Shown one piece after another: positions 25,510-64,000 of a stretch of 64,000 nucleotides of DNA. Below the pieces are notes generated by a model that did no database searches, was not told where the DNA came from, and saw only the letters and a list, made by a program, of their open reading frames with translations. Both the position numbers and the translations under genes were made by a program. Numbering within the stretch: the stretch's first letter is position 1; each line of letters opens with the position of its first letter. The DNA is from Petrosia ficiformis (lineage: Eukaryota > Porifera > Demospongiae > Haplosclerida > Petrosiidae): contig OX345636.1 of NCBI GenBank assembly GCA_947044365.1, positions 62,189,537 to 62,253,536 on the forward strand, in the 5' to 3' direction.

Positions 25510-26904
25510 GATATACTGTAAGAACGAATGGAGCTGCATTTTAGATTTTTTCCCCTAGTTATCATAATGTACTTAAATCCCCAATGTCCCACAAATTCAA
25601 TTGAACTTCAGTATCATTAATTTTTTTTCCTTTTACATTAACAAGAAACTAACTGTTAATTATTTTTCATAAATAATTATTGTCATAATTATTTGTAATA
25701 ATTGATTTTATTTTTAAAATAAAAAAATACCAAAAGGAAAATTATGTGAATTCAATTGCTGATCTGCAGTATTCAGGGACTACACTATGTTGACCTTTCT
25801 ATATATTTTAGCCTAGCTATAGTATCATCACTGCAACCACAAAATTGTTATAATAACCCATTCAATGTTGAGTAAAGCTAATTGTATGCAGGTTGTAGCT
25901 ACATGCATGCTGATGCCATATCAAATATTTGAAGCACATATATAGTTGCCTTTAATTACCAAAACAATTTTTTCTTAATTATGCGGTTGCAAGTTTTCAA
26001 GAAATTTCAACCATTTGTAGATATAGCTTCTACTATATAGCTAAAGAAGGCCCTTGGGCCGAAATGAAGAATATTTTATTGTTATTATATGCTCAAAGAA
26101 AACTGTTATTGATACTAAAAACATAAGAAACGTTTATGAAATTATACCAGAACTCTACTGCTCTATATAAAGGGGCAGATCCTCATACTATTTGCAACCA
26201 TGTGATCCATAATTCATGTTGTGTATGCATTATAATCTATACACATTTCATAAGTGTTGAGTACAATTTTGTTTCTAAAATGGAACATATTATTGTATAT
26301 AAATTAGATTTATGATATAATTATATATACACCATGTAAATATAATAATAGTGTTTTATAATTACTTTAGTTTGGCAGTAGTTACCAATTTTAGTTATAC
26401 ATGTACAGTTACATTTTGCTTCATTTCTCAAATTTAGTTTAATCAACAACAATAATAATAAAATTTTAGTTAACTAACTAAAAGCATTTGTTATTAGCAG
26501 ATGTTCAGTAGTTGACACATATGTATTGCTTTGTCCTTTGCATATGTAGGAGTTGTCCAAACTATACCAGGGTTACATTTTGTAATACACACATGTAGTC
26601 TGGTAGATGTGTTTGTTAACTATATAAAACTACAACTACTTTTTGTGACTTTCAGTTAACTCAAGTATAACTAATTTTGAAAATATGTTGTGTGGGTTAT
26701 ACAGTAAACTTGTTAGATTCCTTGACATTGATCTGTAGCTTTGAGCAACTTACATGGCCTCTATTGCATGAGGAAATTGAAACTCATATGCCCATAAAAG
26801 GCAATGCATGTGTTAAAGTACAGAGTATAGATTTGAATGTATGTTGTGGCCAGTATATACAGGGAACATCATTCCTCAACATTGATTAGTAGCTGCAGAA
26901 CGTA
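25510..26904. other. Spacer between the two unknown-family members
   Basis: Part of the tandem duplication: 3' flanks of both members share GTACTGTAAGAA-like and ATACCAAAAGGAAAA-like words, and the stretch before member 2 shares CCTCAACATTGAT with that before member 1. At 26041-26066 lies a Penelope-tail-like motif (AAGGCCCTTGGGCCGAAATG). No gene is seen. Confidence 0.6.
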
Positions 26905-28340
26905 GTGCATATACAAGAAACCAAACAAGTTTTCTCACTACAGCAATGCATTGTTTTTTTTTGTCCCACAGCATATCGACAAAGAGATGAACAAAGAGAT
27001 GACAAAGTATATCAGCAAGGAGATCAGCAAATACATGTACATCAGCCAGTACATCAAGAAACACAAGAAGAAACTCCAGACACAGGGACAAATGATCTTT
27101 GGGATCAAATGTTTTCCAAATTTAAGGATATACTTGCTGAAGATGCCAAATTTCAGTTTGTTTATCCTTTCATAGACTGGACTTGGAGAACACCGCCTTG
27201 TGGCTATATTGACTCAACTGCTTACAGCATACTGAGCCAAATACCCTCTTGGAATGCAATAGGAAGGTATTCCCCTTCACCTAAAGATCTGTATACTTCT
27301 TATACAAACATGATTACTATATGTCCAAAGCTAACTATTCCACCAGCACTTCTGCAACAGTTAAAAGAAGCTGAAGATCACATTAACAGAACCATGCAAA
27401 CTTTGGAACAAGACCAACATGCAGCAATCCTTGCCTTTGAAAAAGTTCAAAATCCATGTACATGTGGTGTTCCTCCTCCCGAGTATGAACAATGGCTACA
27501 AACCAGTGGTTGGAGTACAAAGCTCAAAGCTGATAGAACTGCATTTGACAAAGCAGTGAAGACCAAGACATTAATAGTTGCACAGCAACACCCAGGGTAT
27601 GAAGCAGCCATTAATGCAGCTACACCTCCATCTGGGCCCAATGATTCAAAACCAGGCTTTGTAAAGTGCACCATTTATGGACAAGATGAATGGCGTGCAG
27701 GCATCACAGTTGCTGATGGACAAGATTGGGTCAGTCAGCTCACTAGGGGGGGGAGGGCAGCCATTACATATATTTCTTGATGCATCATCCACTGCAACAG
27801 AAGAGTCGTGGGCAAAAGGTGCTACAGGATATGGCAGTTCTTTCTTTGGAGTCTATACTAATGGTGAATGGAAAGAGATGAGCCTCACCAAAGAAGACAG
27901 TTCCGTGACTATTGAAATCAACATCAAAGCTGTTACTCATGTTCCTGTTCGTCCAGGTGCCTGGTATAACAGTGGATATCTTGATGTTCTTGCAAAAAAT
28001 GACTACTGGAACCCTCCCTCCATACACTACAACTGATGGCCGAAGTCCTGTTTTTGGAAAAGGGGGTATTTTACCACTTACAATTGTGGGCATGGTATGT
28101 GGTTACCAGGTTGAATTTAAAATTAGTATGTCAGCTTCCACTTACTCACGTTGTTCAAGTGAATTCCAGGCATGTGACGGCTTTCGAATTGGACCATTCC
28201 ACATTGGAGGAAGCTATCGCACTTGCACTGATTCATGGAACCACTCTACGGATAAAGAAACATTCACATTTTCTGGGCAGTCAAAGGCTGAATATCCATT
28301 CATCCTTGGATTTGTAGTGAGTCAACCTGGCCTTGATTAA
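26905..28340 (+). pseudogene. Unknown-family gene, member 2 (two frameshifts)
   Basis: Same family and order of segments as member 1, about 440-480 codons. The ORF opens at 26905, but a strong acceptor-like tract (poly-T then TTGTCCCACAG, ending 26971) precedes a Gln/His-rich N-terminal stretch, so translation may start in an unseen upstream exon. Frameshift 1: the G run at 27746-27753 is 8 nt against 7 in member 1. Frameshift 2: a 4-bp CTCC duplication at about 28014-28021. Both are relative to member 1; otherwise the frames are conserved to the stop at 28338-28340. The G-run change could be a read error, whereas the 4-bp duplication looks real. The protein is unrecognised, and its beta-rich C-terminal half is better conserved than its N-terminus. 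Confidence 0.75.
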
Positions 28341-30350
28341 TAATGCCTGGGTGTACTGTAAGAATTAATGGAGTTTGATTTAGTTTGTACTACACAGATT
28401 GAATTACTATGCAGTAATACATCTTTTCCTATATATAGCATAAATGAGATTGAAACAGTGTTGTGGCTATTTTATTTATTTCTAAAAAAAGATTAGAATA
28501 CCAAAGGAAAAATTAATTAAATTTTATTATACAGCTCTATTATGCAGTGACTACTACACATATATACCAACATGTTTTAGTGTAGCTGTAGTATCATGTC
28601 AGAGTGGATCATAATTATTTCTGAGTGACCTGACAACATGTCAGACCATATGCATGAACAATTGATCTAACATAGAACTGTATCTTAAGGTGTGTGTAAC
28701 GCCCCATCACAATTGAAAATGATAAAATATAACTGTCTTGTGTTGGTGACTTTTAGTATGATCAATACTACTAGTCTTATAATTACTACAACTTTTAAAA
28801 CCAAACTCTAGAAAAGGTCTTTAGCTATGCATGTTCCTCTTATGTTTCTTGCAAACTTCACAGAAACGCAAATTAACTAATGACTTATCTTTCTCTTTTT
28901 TTTTACGAGAAAGTTATAACAAAGATACCAAATCCTCTTCATAGGTCTACCACTTATTGAAATCTTCAACACAAACTTGCATCCTCTTTTAAACTAGGCG
29001 GTTTCATTTGTGACCATACCCATACATAATTTAATAAAAAAGTCGATCGATTATTGTGTCCGTGCGCGATGGTTTCTGTCCGGACATTTTGCACGGTTTT
29101 TGGCCGATGGCCGACCGTTATAATCCGCTTTGCATGTGATTCAAGCAGACATCATCCACAAAACAGAATGCAGATATATAAAGATATGTGGAATATGCAT
29201 ATTCTGTACTAGCACTAATGTGTTTGTACAATGAAGTCTGAGGTGTCAATGTTTGTAGTTTTCCCAAATATTTGCAAACAGACAGACAGACGGACACACA
29301 ATATGATTACCATACCTTTCTGCCTGCTCTTTGTGGTATGGGTGACTATCACTATAGTGAATAGAGTGACGTAATCTGAGTATTCTGGATGTATATATTT
29401 TAGCTACATCTTCTCATTCTGTGAGTTATAGGTCTCCTTGTGTGTACTGGTATCAAGTGATACATGTTAACAATATTATATATAATATACATAAGGAGCA
29501 TTTAATCAAAATGAAAGGGTATGTAGGGATATCAAAACCAAAAATCACCAGAACAAGATTTTAGCAACAAAATTAAACACCACTTCTACATACAAACCCT
29601 ATATACATAAGTTTAATTTTGTTGTTGAGGTATCATCACAATCTTGTTCTGGTGCTTTTTATGGCCCATAGGGCCATCCCTATAGAAAGCTAGTCTTATC
29701 CCTAGTCAACTTTCTTGGCATTAAGCTAGATTTCTGGTTAAACCCATCAGATTGTGTGACATCACAGTATTTGCCTATGCATGCATGAAATTAAAAATGG
29801 GGTGCAATTAGATTTACTACTCCACTCACAACTAAGCTCAATGACATACTTATTAAAAATGACAAGAAATTCGATTAAAGTCATCTCACTCATTTAGAAT
29901 GTCGGAAGCTGGGGATGAGACTAGAAAGCTTAGTCTTGCCCCCAGAATTCACCCTTCCTCGTCTAACAAAGAGTTTGAACAGTCTGGGGACTAGCTTTAC
30001 ATAAAAACTGGAACTAGTAGCTGTTCTAGGTGCAATGTATCCTAAAGTTCTACAAGAACTTTTAAAATGTAAGAAGAGTAGATAATCAAAATAATATAAC
30101 TATAATAGGATATTGTGTTTCATGAGAAATGAGTCAGCCATGATTACTGAATGTTGGATACCACAAAGAAATCATATAGGCATACTTTTGCTCCAAATAG
30201 CTATCTTGTTTGCTTTTGATATCCCCACATATTCTTCCATTAAAAAAAATGTTTTTCATTATTCTTGTTTCAAAAGTGACTCAGTATAATAATTTGTTCA
30301 TAAATTGTTGAAAGTATATTAACACAATAAAATATTCTTAACAAAAAAAA
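28341..30350. other. Gene-free stretch with a foldback element
   Basis: At 29549-29653 inverted arms ACCAGAACAAGATT...AATTAAAC / GTTTAATTTTGTTGTT...AATCTTGTTCTGGT form a foldback repeat. It is followed at 29659-29690 by a lone GGCCAT-family end (TATGGCCCATAGGGCCATCC). I see no gene. Confidence 0.6.
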
Positions 30351-30930
30351 CGACCCGAAGTCCTTCTTCAGGTAGAATTATACAGTTTGTGGTGTTTATA
30401 TATTAGTGCACAGAATAATGATTCGTGAGGTTTAAAGGTCCTAAAAAAATTATAGTTATAAGGTATACAAAGCATGATACTAATATTTAGTGAGTTCCAA
30501 AGGTTAACAGGGTCAGTTTTCAGAGTTTGTGATATTGCTTTGCTGTAGGTAGCTTCTTTGATTTTCCTCCCCTTCAAGTCTATCACTTCATGCTCTTTTC
30601 TCTCAACCAGAATATCCAGGAAGGTGATCTTACTGATGTCTTCCATATCAAAAACTCCACAAGATGTTTCCTTTTATGTTCCCAGTTAACAAATGTGTCA
30701 TCAACGTAAAAATACCATATTTTTGGTTGTCGATCAGCTCTCTTTATAATTGCTGTGCCATCGTCCTGTTGACTGAGGTCTTCATACTAGAAGTAGGAAT
30801 ATTTCAGGCACATTTCAGCTCACCATCATGGCAGCTCCTTTTCACTGTGTTGTGGATCTCCAATCTTCATTGTAAAAAAGAAGCCAAGTGTCCAATAAGT
30901 GGTGATAGAATACAACTCAATTGGTAAGGT
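30351..30930 (-). mobile_element. Penelope-like retroelement remnant (reverse-transcriptase end)
   Basis: On the minus strand the frame reads YEDLSQQDDGTA, then WYFYVDDTFVNWEHKRKHLV (YVDD at 30697-30708), then after a frame change ITFLDILVERKEHE. This order (QxxGTA, YVDDTF, FLDxLVxRK) is that of Penelope-like reverse transcriptases. The GSPLS-like core between GTA and YVDD and about ten residues after it are deleted. The element ends at 30351-30371 with a CTGAAGAAGGAC..GGGTC motif. Dead fragment. Confidence 0.8.
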
Positions 30931-31721
30931 TCTATGTTGCATATTCCAATAGTAGAAACAATTGGACAAAGTGAGAATTAAGAAACTGATGATAAGCTTT
31001 GATGTTAAAAGTATGTTTACTCAGATACCAGTCAAAGATGCCCTGTCTGTCATAATGAAGACAGAAGCACCTTCTTGGTACAAGAGATTTGCCATCTAAA
31101 TGAAATATGCCTGAAATCTATATACCTACTTCCAGTATGAAGATTTCATACGTAAACAGAAAGACGGAACAGCAGTATTTGAATCTACTGCAAATACGAC
31201 AGCAGATTGACGATTGAAAGTATGGCATTGTTACTTCGATGACACATGTAAGTAACCGACCCAAAAATGAAAATTGGGATTGTTACCTGTCTGAGGTGAT
31301 GAACAGAAAACATTTGAGCTGATGAAGAAACAAATATTGAAGAAATCAAGAGATTAGAAGATGTCTTCCTAGGAAATGAACACCCACTGAAGAAGAGGAC
31401 ACAACCAGCATTAGAGATGAAGATATCAAAAAGAGCAGATAAAGAAACGAACTCAAGAACATTAGTGCTCTCATATGTCAAACGTCTCATTGAAAAGATC
31501 ACACAAGTATGCTAAAAGTTAGATGTTCATATAGCTTTCACCTACACTTTGCAACGTGTGACACATGTGAAACGCAAGATAAAACAGGAAGAGGAAATCA
31601 GTGTAGTTTACAAAATTCCATTTGAATGTGGAGAAGTATACATTTGGACATACTGGACAAACTCTAAAACAAAGAATGGGGAACGTAAGAGAGCCGTGAG
31701 GAAGACAGAACCTTCAAACTA

Positions 31722-32033
31722 CGGAAGCCGAGAGCGACATGCACATTCATGTTCACGTTCATACTCGAGCACGTTGCATCATACACTAGCGACATATATA
31801 CATAAATGAAGCGTGACAAACTGGGGGGTCTGGGGGGGCAAAGCCTCTCAGTTTAGGCCCTGGGAATGTTAGGGTTATCATCCATGTTGTTGAGTATGGT
31901 TTAATTTGTGGGTGCAGTTACGCCCATGCCTTATTTTTACAGCCACGCTTCATTTTTATATGTCGCTAGTGCATGATGCAACGTGCTCGAACATGAACGT
32001 GAACATGAACGTGCATGTCGCTCTCGGCTTCCG
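31722..32033. mobile_element. MITE with about 90-bp terminal inverted repeats
   Basis: Ends CGGAAGCCGAGAGCGACATG and CATGTCGCTCTCGGCTTCCG are exact inverses, and the arms continue through ACTAGCGACATAT and its inverse. The interior is G-rich (GGGGGGTCTGGGGGGG). It is inserted into the Penelope-like remnant, so it is younger. The target duplication is unclear. Confidence 0.88.
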
Positions 32034-32280
32034 TATCAAACGCCATACTACACACAGCAACTACAACCACATGCTATCAAAGAAACATCAAGAACTGAAC
32101 ACTGACCCTACGATAATACTAAACCTTTCCTGGATCATTTTTCTAAAATGTCATAGCATCACTATCTGATAAAAAAGAATACAGCTGTCTACCTCTTCAA
32201 TAATAGTATCTATGTATTTAAGACCTTTAATTAAAACTCATATATAATAGAAACTATAAACTGTATAATCATTCTAATAG

Positions 32281-32306
32281 CTGAAGAAAGTCCTTGGGCT
32301 GAAACA
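32281..32306 (+). ncRNA. Hammerhead-ribozyme-like core at the Penelope 3' end
   Basis: CTGAAGA fits the CUGANGA core. It is followed by a short stem-loop (AGTC CTTG GGCT) and then GAAAC. Spacing matches helix II of a hammerhead. Helices I and III and the cleavage triplet could not be confirmed by eye. Related strings occur at 30351-30371 (-), 26041-26066 and about 39214-39241, all more degraded. Confidence 0.45.
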
Positions 32307-32904
32307 TTCTTTTTTAAAGATTGTTTTATAAAAGAAAACACAATAAGGAACCTCTATGGAAGGATATCAATTTCTAATGATAATAATGCGCAAAAATTGT
32401 TAATATAAAATACTATAGCAGGTATGTTATAGTGTACTACTGAAAAACAATTTAATAAAACTTGGGTAGTTTTATCTCATGTAATAATTCATTTTATATT
32501 TCACTAACTTCATTTCATATCCAGCAGCATCGTTAATCTTGGTTCTCAATAATAGTCAGATATATTATAAATTATGGAGAAGAAAAGTATTCCTATGGAT
32601 TCTCCTACCTGAAATATATACAACAGCCTTCGTGTAGCCAGCCCCTCCTACGCGAGACTACAACAGCGTTATGGTTATTATAATCATGTACTAGATCTTG
32701 TCAGTCTACGCAAGCTATATACAACTTACCTGTACTACGTCGTATTCGCCTAAGTGACACGAACGTAATTGTTACTATAATAGATATAATTAAACTTATA
32801 GATTAATTAAATTAATCCCGTAGAATAAAAAAAGCTACCATCCATGACACCAATACGACTGTACTAGTACCAGTATTAATTAAACCCCACGAGATAGTTT
32901 TAGT

Positions 32905-32958
32905 CGGGCGTAGCCCAACCCTCGGATCGTTTATTCCGCGAGGGTTAGGCTACGCCCG
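32905..32958. repeat. GC-rich hairpin upstream of PKG copy B
   Basis: CGGGCGTAGCCCAACCCTCG and CGAGGGTTAGGCTACGCCCG pair at all but one position, with a 14-nt loop. It ends 121 bp before the PKG-B start codon, in its likely promoter or 5'-UTR. It may be a foldback repeat rather than a regulator. Confidence 0.7.
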
Positions 32959-33079
32959 TCGTATTTTACGGTCTAAATAAAGGAGACTTATATCCGGTAC
33001 TGGTGTATGCGTAACAACATAATTATTATAATGGGTTTTTCGTAGGTGTGGCTAGACCTGAAGGGCTGTTTATTCGGAA

Positions 33080-60678
<27,599 letters not shown>

Positions 60679-60959
60679 TTACAATATAATTACTTTTACT
60701 TTTTCATTGCCTCCGAAAGTTCACTGTAGACACAAAGTTACTATTTTGTCATGATGATTATTACTGTTTCAAATGTCAATCAATTTGAGATTGTTAATGA
60801 GGTTGTTTCTTCATAGTAAGAAGTCATGAAATTATACTATTTTGAATGTGTAATATAGCTACAATACTATCCTTATAACTGACAAAACTAACCAAAGCAT
60901 GGTAACTACTAGTCTACTACTACTGTTGTAGCTATATAGTTGGTTTTGCAGATACCTTG

Positions 60960-61245
60960 TAGATATTATAGGCAACTGAATGTACCTATACCAATACTGT
61001 AATGCTCTAGCCATTTCTGTAGTGAAATAAAACTCACAAACTAGGTAATACAAAAGATTGAAATAGCTAAACAAATAATTATGATTCTGAGTGTTGTATC
61101 ATCCAGTAATATAGTGGTTTAAATCTTGGTCATTCTGTAAAAATATCTGTATCTACCCTATATATACTACTTGCCTACACCTATATTTAGCTATACCAAA
61201 TGTATATATACCAGTATAATAGGTATGTATACAATACTACAGGAT
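60960..61245. mobile_element. Decayed copy of the 11462-11818 MITE family
   Basis: Shares ATTATAGGCAACT, AAACTCACAAACTA, TGATTCTGA.TGTTGTATCA and the ACCTATAC ends with the intact copy. No clear target duplication. Lies between PKG copy B and the ankyrin gene. Confidence 0.7.
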
Positions 61246-61537
61246 GGACTTCTGAGGTAAACCATTTAGTTTGAATGTTTGATATGATGTAATATAATTT
61301 CATTCTGACAGCATCAGAATGACTACATGACAGAATATCATACTTTTTGGAGAGAAAGGTTTCTTAGTTCATCAGCTCTTTGTTGATCACTATTAAGAAA
61401 ATTCCTGTTCCTGAATGCAAACCTGAATTGTTCTGATCACAACAGGGGGTTACGTGGATTTGCGAATTCCCAAAAGTGGGTTTGGTTATAGAAACAAGAT
61501 CCGGAAAGAAATAAGTGGTAGCTGTACCTAAGGCTAA

Positions 61538-62359
61538 ATGATGGCCATTTCCCCCGAATCTACCGATACGTCTACATCTCTAGATCTGCAGGAATTTAGA
61601 TCATGTTGTGAACAGGGTGAATTTGATCAAGCGACTACACTTCTGATGAAAGGTAATATATCCGATCTTAATACTGGCTGGGGGGATAAGAAAGTCACTC
61701 CTATACATTGGGCTTGTAGGCATGGGAATTTGGATTTTGTCAAGCTTTTGTTCGAGACATTCAAAGTTGATCCAGAAGTCACTTTGGATTCGGAATACAA
61801 TGAGACCCCTCTTCATATAGCAGCAGTGGAAGGACACGTAGACATTTTGAAATATCTGACAACGAAAGCTAAATGTAACCCAGATATTCGTGATCGTTCC
61901 GGTTATGATCGATCACCAATTACTTATGCCTGTGGATATGCTGACTTACCACCTCACTATTCTCCAGATGATAAAGCAGTTGAGGTCATTAGTTATCTAT
62001 ACAATTCTTGCCAGTGTGATCCAAACAGGCAAGATGAATTTGGAATGACAGCTCTTCATAATGCTTGTGCTAACAGAAGACCTGCCCTTGTGCGATATTT
62101 AGTATTAGAATGTAAGTGTGATCCAGCTGTATGTGATTTCCAAGGGGATACAAGTCTCCATTTTACATGTCTGCAATTAGATGATGTACCGGGTCATGAC
62201 AATGTTGAATCAGATGGAGAAGAAATCATAAAGTTTCTGATTGAGGAACAAAATTGTGATCCTAATGTCACTAACAAAATGAATCAAACTCCATGTTACT
62301 ATGCATATAATCAACCTCGATTATTAGCAAAGCTATTTGAGTATGGAGGATATCATTGA
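61538..62359 (+). CDS. Ankyrin-repeat protein, 273 aa
   Basis: Single-exon gene. About six ankyrin repeats follow a 45-residue N-terminal segment with helical DLQEFRSCCEQGEFDQATTL. Repeat hallmarks: TPIHWACRHGNLDFVKLLF, TPLHIAAVEGHVDILKYL, SPITYACGYADLP, TALHNACANRRPALVRYLV, TSLHFTCLQLD and a decayed last one (TPCYYAYNQPR). Several repeats end in a Cys-Asp/Asn-Pro turn (KCNPD, QCDPN, KCDPA, NCDPN). Two repeats carry insertions of about ten residues. No other domain, signal or membrane segment is seen. Two start codons lie in tandem (61538, 61541); I took the first. Likely a soluble binding scaffold; the partner is unknown. Confidence 0.88.
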   Translation: MMAISPESTDTSTSLDLQEFRSCCEQGEFDQATTLLMKGNISDLNTGWGDKKVTPIHWACRHGNLDFVKLLFETFKVDPEVTLDSEYNETPLHIAAVEGHVDILKYLTTKAKCNPDIRDRSGYDRSPITYACGYADLPPHYSPDDKAVEVISYLYNSCQCDPNRQDEFGMTALHNACANRRPALVRYLVLECKCDPAVCDFQGDTSLHFTCLQLDDVPGHDNVESDGEEIIKFLIEEQNCDPNVTNKMNQTPCYYAYNQPRLLAKLFEYGGYH

Positions 62360-64000
62360 AGGACAAAAAGAATACTGCAATATGTGCAACTGAAATTATA
62401 TTGTAATTGTAATTATCATGAGTATAATATTTTAGAAAAACTCTAAGTGAACATGGTGAATTATCATATTTTAGAGTGGGAGGGGCTTGTTACGCGATAC
62501 AAATTGTTCCTACCGTCAAAATTGTAGATCTGTGTTCGAACGTTCTCATTGCAAGTGATGTCTGATAGTGCTTTATCTGTGCAAGAAACGGAACGTTTGG
62601 TTAGTTGCTGGTTATACATAATATTTTAATGATTATAATTATATATATATATACATATATTATATTTAAAATTATATATATATATAATTATAATAATTAT
62701 ATAATTATATTGAATGGTAAATATATTTTCAATAATCTTAGGGTTTATATACATATAAATAGAAGTGCTTTGCTTAATTTTGGGTTCTATGTAAACCTCG
62801 TGTGTTAGTACCATCCAAATCTTATTCACATCATATTTGGGGTTTGATGTTCCTACAAGCATCTTTCTTTTTTTATTGAGATTTTGCCACTTTTTACTAC
62901 TTACCAGTTCTCTACTTTAATGACAATCACAAGCCATCTAGAAGGTATTGTTCGTTATAAAAATACTCAATACCAGTAGTTATATATGCATTTTAACTTA
63001 TGTGTATATTATTAGCAAAGATTTCAGCTTACCATTTCCAATTAAAATGTATGGGTGGCCATTGTTTCTGGGCCATCCCTACACAGAGAGTACTACTGTA
63101 CTCTACGAGTATGTTACTATGGCTACAACCTGTGTATACTTTATTTTTGATAGAATAGTAAGAATGCACAGAAAGTATTCTCACTTTTAAACGAGTTATT
63201 TTAAGCCCCGAAAAAATTTCAATAATAATAATTCAATGATGCTGACTCTGTACTCTAGCATATACATATATAGATTAAAATAATTTCAAATTTTGGACAG
63301 TTGCTTTTTCTGTCATTTTTTATTTAATATTGAGGTTTATAGTATTTAAGAGTGTTTATTTGCGGAGTAAGTTTCAGAATTCCAAATCTCTGATTGAGTT
63401 TAACAACACCATGTTATTGCATTTTACAATGAGAATCAATTCAAGTGTTGTGATTACTCTATTTCAATTTCCTGGTACATAGCAGTACTCATCTTGATCT
63501 AGTATGCAAATTAAATTGTGTTTTATAAACATGTGGTTTAATTTACTAGTAGTTAAAGGAAATGGTACTTTCCCAGCAGTTGTAACCTTTTGAAACTAAA
63601 GATTAATTATCATACATTATAATAAATTATTATTATTATTATCAATAACAATAATTATGTAATACATAGTTTCAAAAAACATTAAAATTAAATTAATAAT
63701 TTGAATTAATGAAAATATTACAGATTTCAATCCAGATATGAGCCTGTGCTTCACAAGCAGTTTAGTCAACTCTATATTAGTGATGTGCAAAACGTATCAA
63801 TATATCGAAATATCAATATTTTCGTATAATATCGTGATACAATATTAGCTTTTGGGTGTATCAATACACTGGAATGGACAGTTTAGTAAACATGGTCTTT
63901 CTAATTTGATACAAAGTAATTATAAAAGATAGCGTGCGTAACTTTCATTGAACAAATACATCAAAATAGGACATTTATTTACGTTTTATAATTGTTTCAA
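62360..64000. other. Gene-free end of the window
   Basis: (TA)n-rich at about 62630-62720. A copy of the 12860-13137 hAT-like family starts at 63779 (TAGTGATGTGCAAAACG) and runs off the right edge. ORFs of 60-80 codons here show no recognisable features. Confidence 0.6.

Larger units (their letters stand above)
31020..32310 (+). mobile_element. Penelope-like retroelement remnant with GIY-YIG endonuclease
   Basis: Plus-strand frames include FQYEDFIRKQKDGTA (near 31130), CYFDDT (near 31225), YVKRLIEK (near 31480) and VVYKIPFECGEVYI (31594-31640), followed by ERKRAVRK. The last is the GIY-YIG endonuclease start that follows the reverse transcriptase in Penelope-like elements. Many stops and shifts show it is dead. 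A 312-bp MITE interrupts it at 31722-32033. The 3' end carries CTGAAGA...GAAAC at 32281-32306, a hammerhead-ribozyme-like core, as known for this retroelement class. Confidence 0.82.

Noticed and set aside
30664..30927. Plus-strand 87-codon ORF
   Set aside because: Antisense shadow of the Penelope-like reverse-transcriptase fragment.

Overview
This is AT-rich animal nuclear DNA. It has spliceosomal introns with GT-AG ends, a metazoan cGMP-dependent protein kinase (PKG) in two copies, an intronless ankyrin-repeat gene, and many DNA transposons and satellites. Very short introns (49-65 bp) beside TE-bloated ones, low GC and the ankyrin gene make a sponge (demosponge) my best guess; this is inference, not proof.

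Layout. 1-4585: no exon found; foldback repeats and (TA)n tracts. 4586-16611 (+): PKG copy A, 19 exons from the first cyclic-nucleotide-binding domain to the stop codon; its N-terminal exons are not visible. 16683-16979: a possible small secreted-protein ORF. 17160-19330: a chimeric dead block, made of a truncated copy of an unknown gene family (split by a piggyBac-like TTAA element) joined to a duplicated fragment of PKG copy A that lost its DFG motif. 19441-20478: a piggyBac-like remnant. 22751-23822: three foldback elements. 24242-25509 and 26905-28340 (+): two tandem members of the unknown, apparently intronless family, each with frameshifts. 30351-32310: two Penelope-like retroelement remnants in divergent orientation, each ending in a hammerhead-core-like motif. 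33080-60678 (+): PKG copy B, 22 exons, complete at 695 codons plus stop, with leucine zipper, pseudosubstrate-like segment, two cGMP sites and an AGC kinase domain. 61538-62359 (+): ankyrin-repeat protein. 62360-64000: no gene seen; a hAT-like repeat begins at 63779.

The two PKG copies have the same exon phases and almost identical exon lengths. Their similarity is patchy: some exons are 98-100% identical while a neighbour is about 67% identical, which suggests gene conversion or recent partial duplication. The large introns hold hAT-type MITEs with 8-bp target duplications, a hAT transposase remnant inserted into a 107-bp minisatellite, tRNA-derived SINE-like units, and satellites of 31, 45, 53, 62, about 90 and 107 bp.

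The only genes with a clear biochemical role are the PKGs, which phosphorylate Ser/Thr substrates when cGMP rises. The ankyrin protein is a probable protein-binding scaffold. The unknown family has no function I can name.
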